A program made the position numbers and the translations under genes. From the NCBI GenBank assembly GCA_907164885.2, contig OU015496.1, positions 166,991,732 to 167,055,731 of the forward strand: a stretch of 64,000 bases of DNA, in the 5' to 3' direction. Below are positions 59,320 to 64,000 of the stretch, in pieces (position 1 is the stretch's first letter; each line of letters begins with the position of its first letter). Source of the DNA: Dolomedes plantarius. Taxonomy: Eukaryota; Arthropoda; Arachnida; Araneae; Dolomedidae. Under the pieces are notes generated by a model that saw only the letters and a list, made by a program, of their open reading frames with translations, made no database searches and had not been told where the DNA came from.

Positions 59320-60490
59320 TATATAACAAAAGAGAACTAAAATGTCCGTGAACCGCAAAGTCTCCTAGCTATCCAATATCTCCCACACTGGAACTGGAGG
59401 TAGAGCGGGGCAAGACAGTATATGGGTGAAGTCCACGTCCTCTCGTCGATTACAGAACTTGAAAAAGGGTTCTGAAAGGATATTTATAAGGCAGAGATGT
59501 TTCAAGAGGCAATCATGGCCTATCACTAGTCGAAACAAGGCGACTGCGTTCTGCCTTGGCCATTCTGGAAGTTCACAAATCTTGCGCCGCCATATCTGAT
59601 TTGAACTCCTCGACTACCGTTCTTGTGAGAGGGAGTTCCTAAAAGTCTCCCTTAGCGGGTTGTAAGAGCCCTCATTATTGGAAATTTGTAGTACATATGC
59701 ACCTTTTTTTAGCCAGGGCGTCAGCTAGCTCGTTGCCTCGGATGCCGCAGTGGCCTGATATCCACTGCAGGGCAATCTCCCTACCGTTATTGTGGAGTTT
59801 GTCCAATAGTTATTGGCACCTATATACTTCAGATGACTTGGGGACACCGCAGAAGCCGATAGCTTGAAGAGCTGCCCTAGAGTCGCGATGGATGGCCACT
59901 TTACCCCTCGATTACTCAGACGCGAACGAGGAGAGTACAGACGAGGAGAGTACGGTCGAGACGAGAACGGGGGAAAGAAGGATAAATGTGTGTGTAAACG
60001 GAGCTCTCGCCGATAACCCCACTATTCTCCTCCCCATTCGTGGCTCTCGCTTCGGGAGCGGTTTTTTGGGACCGAGTCAAAGGGACGAGGTCGACGACCC
60101 CCCACGTGGTGGAGTCAAAGGGGGAATGGGGACCGGATCGCAAACGGATGAATGGCGACGGGGAGGTAGGTCAAAGGTCAAAGGGGTGAATGTCGGTATG
60201 TTACACAAATGACAACAAGAGGCGGGAAAGTGAGAGCGGTCAGTCGGGTCGATTAGTCACGCTCTTGGAGCGTGACTAATGTCTCGCGAGGGGACGAGGG
60301 GAGGCTGATTCGAGTCTGTGTAACTCCTGCTTCAGAGAAATTATTCATCCGGCATAAAAGTTAGTCCAGTGCAATACGAATTGCTACAATCTCCCCATCA
60401 AAGGCAGTTTTAAGTGTCCTTACAGGTACATAAATGAAAAAAAGATCACAGTGGACCCCTGCACCTACATTGATATTATCTTCTTTTTTC
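59320..60490 (-). pseudogene. Non-LTR retrotransposon RNase H and C-terminal remnant, with a GC-rich insert
   Basis: Minus strand from about 60480: NVGAGVHCDLFFIYVPVRTL then KTAFDGEIVAIRIALD, the RNase H start with the FDGE acidic site. After a 465-bp interruption (59900-60364) it resumes AIHRDSRAALQAIGFCGVPK, stop, LLDKLHNNGREIALQWISGH CGIRGNELADALAKK, holding DSRAA and the H..GI.GNE.AD motifs. A later frame has NAVALFRLVIGHDCLLKHLC and VDFTHILSCPAL. At least two stops and two frame changes. The lineage differs from the copy at 42740-45215, where the catalytic His is lost. Confidence 0.85.
59900..60364. other. GC-rich 465-bp insert of unknown origin with perfect hairpin
   Basis: Interrupts the RNase H frame between IRIALD and AIHRDSR. 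It is far richer in GC and CpG than anything near it. A 13-bp perfect stem ATTAGTCACGCTC / GAGCGTGACTAAT with a TTG loop stands at 60252-60280. A 106-residue plus frame (59892-60212) is open but unrecognised. No terminal repeats or target duplication found. Confidence 0.55.
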
Positions 60491-60899
60491 AGCCGTAATT
60501 GAGCAGCTATAAAAACCAAAAAACGATGATACGAGGGAGGCATACTCAAATATTTCCCCAAATATTGAACAAATTCTATATGAGGTTCAAGATTTTTCAT
60601 TTAAAGAAAATGGGTCGTGGTCGACAATAGTTTGCTCACCACTGGCTTAGCGCCCAAATGTTTGATACCAAGCCTAGTAGTTGTGGACGTAAGGGTAACG
60701 AATTCATCCACAGGAACTAGTGCATCGATTTGTGCCACAGTCTGACGGGCGGAAGAGTCATTGATTCAACTTAATATTTATTTTAAGTGGGCCCTACTTA
60801 TTTTTATTTTGTTTGTCCCCCCCCCAAAAAAAATCTTGAGGCACCAGGCCGATCTCACGGCACCCTACCAGGCAGCCGCACACCGGTTGGGAATCACTG

Positions 60900-61019
60900 C
60901 TTTAAAGAAATACGACAAACTTGGTTTCTGTCTCAGACGTTGCTTTTTACAAGACATTTAATAGAGTATTAAGATGCATGACTAGTAGCCTTAACATGAT
61001 GTTCTTCCCTTTGAAATCT
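60900..61019. other. Short spacer
   Basis: Nothing recognised. Confidence 0.4.
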
Positions 61020-61790
61020 GTAACGGTTAAAGATGCGGTTTATCTTAAATATAGTATTAAATAACTATTTTTGTAAAATGTAGAATCGATTTTAACGCTA
61101 GTTTGAAAAATTTTTAACTTTAATTTGACACATTTTTTCATTTTAGCTCTATGAAGTATTTTTTAATTGTGGAATTAAATTGATAATTTAGTATAATGTG
61201 GCATTATTTTAATATTATTTTGAAAATGTATTAACTTTAGCTTTCCATTTTACTTTTTTTTCACTTTAGCTCTATGGAAATTTTTTCTTTTCATATAGGA
61301 CTAAATTAGTATTTTGATATAATGTAGCATTTTGACATTATTATTTTTTAACTTTACCTTTAATTTTCATGTTATTATTTTTTTCTTCCATTATAGCTTT
61401 GTGTGGTATTTTGTCTTTAAATATCAGATTAAATTAACATTTTGGGTAAATGATAACATTAATTTTAATATTTAAATTTTTTTTTTAATTTGAAATATTC
61501 GTATTACCCTTTTTTTTCTTTATGTGGCATTTCCCAATTAAATACACGATTACATTAACATTTTAGTAAAACGTACTATTGATGTAAACATTTTTTTTTA
61601 ACATTGATTTTCCATTTTTTTTCTGCAAGCCATTTTTTCTTTAAAAGTAGAATTAAATTTACACTTTGGTTTTATCGTATCATTTAATATCATTTTGAAA
61701 GTTTTAATTTTAATATTATTTCTAGGACTTAGATTTTAACATTATTTTGAAAATCTTTTAGTTATCCATTTTAGTTCTAAATAGTATTTT
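61020..61790. repeat. Decayed AT-rich tandem repeat, about 122-bp unit, six copies
   Basis: TTTTAGCTCTATG-like words followed by GAATTAAATT, ATAATGTRGCATT, ATTATTTTGAAAATGT and TTTCCATTTT recur at about 61143, 61266, 61393, 61517, 61630 and 61771. Spacing is about 113-141 bp. Divergence is high. The array ends exactly at a large palindrome. Confidence 0.7.
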
Positions 61791-61857
61791 TTTTCTTTAC
61801 TAGGGGCGAAGCCCCTAGTAAAGAAAAGTAGTAGACTAGGGGCTTCGCCCCTAGTCT
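61791..61857. repeat. Two adjacent perfect palindromes sharing CTAGGGGC
   Basis: 61791-61827: TTTTCTTTACTAGGGGC, loop GAA, then the exact inverse. 61833-61857: AGACTAGGGGC, loop TTC, then the exact inverse. Stems are 17 and 11 bp with no mismatch, loops are complementary to each other. Confidence 0.95.
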
Positions 61858-63349
61858 CGCTACGCTCGCTCCTCTGTTAGGGTCAAGGTCAAGGTATATT
61901 GAGTTTGTTGGAGTGCCATGGTCTTACGACTTCACCTCCAGTAGCAAGATAAGTACATCAGAAAATATGTGCTCAGCAGTAAAATAAAAATATAAAAATT
62001 AAGCCCTCTTCAGATAAGTAAAATAAAAAATATAATAAGAATTAAAAGAATAAAATTAAAATATTTGGAAAAATGAGTGTCCACCGGGATCGAACCGGGG
62101 ACTATCGCATACGAGCAGTGCGCTCAAGCACAGCGACAATCATGGCACAGAAGGAATAAGTTGCTAATAGCGAGATACATAGGGGTGATTCTCGGGCAAT
62201 GCAACAGATCTCATCCATTTACTGTTGAAGGGGAATCACTGCTAAGAGGAATCATTGTTTCAGCTTTAAAATTCAATTAAAAATCGAAAATTTAAGATAT
62301 AGACTTGAAATGAAGTTTATATGAATAAGAAAGCTTTCAGCTTCAAGATGATGTAAATATTTTTATAAGATATTTTTATAAGATGATATTTTTATGAATA
62401 TTTTTATAAGATGATGTAAATATTTTTGTAAGATAAAAACTCGATAAGCATCGATATTATATCCACTTTGGGGACGATATTTCTCGAAAAAGTGGGTTTA
62501 ATATTTTGATGAAAATATTAGTCTGTTTTAAATTATTTTTAAACAAATGAGGTCTTGTTTGAAGGAGAAATGTCTGTAGTCTTAGATTGTAAAAAGATCA
62601 AAATTCTACGATTAATTTTTGGCGAGTTATCGTAATCTGAACATGAAAAAGTCAATATTTTTCCACAAAACATAAAATTTAAAAAAAACTTAAAGTCCGA
62701 CGAAAATCGGACATGTCTTACTTTCTTCCCCGCATTTTTCTGCATCTATTGGTATTCGTCTCGACCCCATACCCCCAGCGGTTTCGGAGGAGATAGCGTG
62801 ACAAGCTTTTGACAGCGGCGGCGGCTGCGGCGCCAGTTACTTTTTTTTAGAATTTCTTTAAATAAAGGATTAAGTGTATTGGGAAAATGCTGTCTCTAGA
62901 TTCACGTTATTTTCAACGACTTTCTGGCTTTAATTTTCCATTTTACAATTAACAACAATGAGTAACACAACTAAAACTTTTAAATTAAAATCTCTGGGGG
63001 TTCTTGAAAACCAAGATTGTTCATCATTTGCGATTGTAAATTGACAATTTTTGACGCCAATTTTCCATTCTTTGAGCATTCCGTGCTTGACCTTTTGCTT
63101 CAATATATCTTTCTCTATCTAAAAGATTATAATATCTTATTCTATGTAATATTCTGCATTCAGCCACGTACCTAGACAATGCATCAGCCAGTTTTTCAGA
63201 ATTTTTAAAGAATTAGAAAAATGTTCAGTATCCTCTTTGTAGTTGATTATTTGTACTGAAATACTTAAAAGACTTTGCGATAGTTCTTTTAACTGCTGAT
63301 TTTTATTATCCTTATATATATGTTACCGTGAAAGACCGAAATTGGAGAA
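61858..63349. other. AT-rich spacer with a tRNA-like segment and GC patch
   Basis: Apart from the tRNA-like block at 62077-62150, a patch at 62755-62845 (GCGGCGGCGGCTGCGGCGCC, with CCCCAGCGGTTTCGGAGGAG) and TTTTTATAAGATRATRTAAA repeats at 62345-62425 stand out. No gene recognised. Confidence 0.4.
62077..62155 (-). repeat. tRNA-like segment, probably a SINE head
   Basis: Minus strand GCTTGAGCGCACTGCTCGTA then GTCCCCGGTTCGATCCCGGT GGAC has a perfect B box and a T-arm with four of five pairs. The acceptor arm and D arm do not fold into a complete cloverleaf, and an A box is poor, so I do not call a functional tRNA gene. Confidence 0.45.
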
Positions 63350-64000
63350 TGTTGACATTCACCGGTGAATGTCAACACATACCCAATACGTCGGTGAAAG
63401 ACCGAATATTTAGTTATATTGTTATACATTCGGACCATCACCGGTGTATGTCGACAAGCACAGATATGCTCTGGTGGATGTAGAACCGGGAAACGAGAAA
63501 AAGTACTTTAAATGCTCTCAAGTCTTTAAAAGCTCTCAAGAAAAGTACTCTAGAATACTCTCTGAAGTGATTTCTGCTAAAACTAAGTGCAGTACGCCTT
63601 TGAATTACAGACAATTAAAACGTTTTGGCGTTTTCAAAATTAATGATAAAGAGAAGTTAATTGTACCATTAAAACCAGGGGAAACAAATATACAGTATTA
63701 TGTTACTAATGATGAATTGTTCAGTATATTATCTGAAACTCAGCTGTTGTTGCAATAAATAAGATTGTATAACGTCAATCACATAATTAAGCAAGTTTAT
63801 TATTGGTGTTATTTTCTTTTCTCATTTAGAATCTACTGTTCGATTTAAGTTCAACAGTATATTTATATGTGCTGTTACTTAAGCTTTCTCCTATTTTGAC
63901 ATATATCATAATATGTTTTAATAATAAAGTATGATTTAAAAACGTAACAAAAATTTTTTTATTCAACATTCACCATCAGTGCATGGTGGATGTCGACATT
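63348..64000 (+). mobile_element. Ginger/KRBA2-like integrase transposon fragment (may extend past window)
   Basis: Left end AATGTTGACATTCACC and right end, reverse complemented, AATGTCGACATCCACC agree at 14 of 16. Inside, the plus frame to 63758 reads LNYRQLKRFGVFKINDKEKL IVPLKPGETNIQYYVTNDEL FSILSET, like the segment just before the H2C2 finger and integrase core of KRBA2/Ginger1 proteins (YDVL.I...+KLIVP ... YYV...ELFDIIHETH). The next residues, normally AIGHGG, are replaced by LLLQ and a stop. The frame lacks a leading ATG. Confidence 0.65.
63444..63758 (+). pseudogene. Truncated Ginger/KRBA2-like integrase N-terminal region
   Basis: About 104 codons; the frame opens with GTG inside a terminal-motif copy, so the start is not authentic. 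Shared motif IVPL...YYVTNDELFSIL places it before the zinc finger. No zinc finger or DDE residues remain. TAA at 63756-63758 is followed by AT-rich 3' DNA with AATAAAG signals near 63921. Confidence 0.65.

Larger units (their letters stand above)
58997..60644. mobile_element. Nested hAT element (CAGTGGT...GCAAACT ends), 1.65 kb
   Basis: Left end CAGTGGTCCGCAAACTGTGG and right end, reverse complemented, CAGTGGTGAGCAAACTATTG. Flanks TCTTAGAG and GCTTAGCG agree at 6 of 8. When removed, copy B of hAT family X lines up with copy A. The body has itself received a LINE RNase H fragment and a GC-rich insert. Confidence 0.7.
58651..60899. mobile_element. hAT family X, copy B, interrupted by a nested hAT
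   Basis: Left end CAGAGATTCCCAACCTTTTT and right end, reverse complemented, CAGTGATTCCCAACCGGTGT. Flanks GATTATAG and CTTTAAAG agree at 5 of 8. 58651-58988 and 60651-60899 align with copy A (37950-39977); the middle is a separate hAT at 58997-60644. CTCACGGCACCCTA and poly-C/poly-A blocks near the right end are shared with copy A. Confidence 0.75.

Noticed and set aside
62077..62155. Functional tRNA gene on the minus strand
   Set aside because: Good B box but no complete cloverleaf; acceptor stem does not pair, so SINE-like remnant is likelier.

Overview
This is a 64 kb piece of an animal nuclear genome, AT-rich and full of transposable elements, with long (TA)n, (CA)n and poly-C tracts. The repertoire points to an arthropod, most plausibly a chelicerate such as a spider: LINE-type RNase H fragments, ZBED/SCAND3-like hAT, Tc1/mariner, PIF/Harbinger, P, Ginger-like and tRNA-SINE sequences, and a secreted IGFBP-like Cys module resembling arachnid single-IGFBP-domain proteins. 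I see nothing bacterial or viral. The species assignment is an inference.

Only one host gene is convincingly visible. At 6167-7412 on the minus strand an exon encodes a signal peptide, a Lys-rich patch, a long Thr/Ser/Glu-rich mucin-like stretch and the start of a Cys-rich IGFBP-N-like domain. It ends at a good splice donor, and its remaining exons are not recognised in the window. Roughly 1.5-6.1 kb downstream of it (in its transcript direction) is featureless AT-rich DNA, probably intron.

The rest is layered transposon debris. 0.9-1.5 kb: pogo-like element inside a (TA)n tract. 9.1-10.6 kb: a TTAA-flanked repeat, then a TA-flanked element that has swallowed a tail-to-tail SINE pair. 11.7-12.6 and 16.4-17.4 kb: tandem arrays of about 222 and 158 bp. 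14.0-14.4 kb: hAT-like element with a Harbinger-like MITE inside. 18.4 and 25.6 kb: two hAT MITEs of one family, each with a perfect 8-bp target duplication. 29.0-31.1 kb: three Tc1/mariner transposase remnants. 31.3-32.1 kb: solo LTR. 32.2-32.7 kb: P-type transposase fragment. 34.1-35.0 kb: foldback and a CCAAC/GTTGG minisatellite. 36.1-37.5 kb: two hAT MITEs. 37.9-40.0 kb and 58.7-60.9 kb: two copies of one hAT family, each carrying its own nested insertions. 42.7-45.2 kb: a LINE RNase H split by a Harbinger element with a MADF gene. 46.4-48.2 kb: two opposing hAT transposase pseudogenes. 51.8-54.1 kb: an unclassified 2.26 kb element with 277-bp inverted termini. 54.6-55.1 kb: LINE C-terminal remnant. 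61-62 kb: a decayed AT satellite ending in paired palindromes. 63.3-64 kb: Ginger/KRBA2-like integrase fragment whose terminal motif recurs as hairpins.

All mobile-element coding sequences seen are broken or truncated. The best leads are the 2.26 kb inverted-terminus element, the datable Harbinger-in-LINE insertion, the hairpin-bearing tandem units of the solo LTR, and the palindromic structures at 34, 61.8 and 63.4 kb. All calls were made by eye; none was tested by database search.
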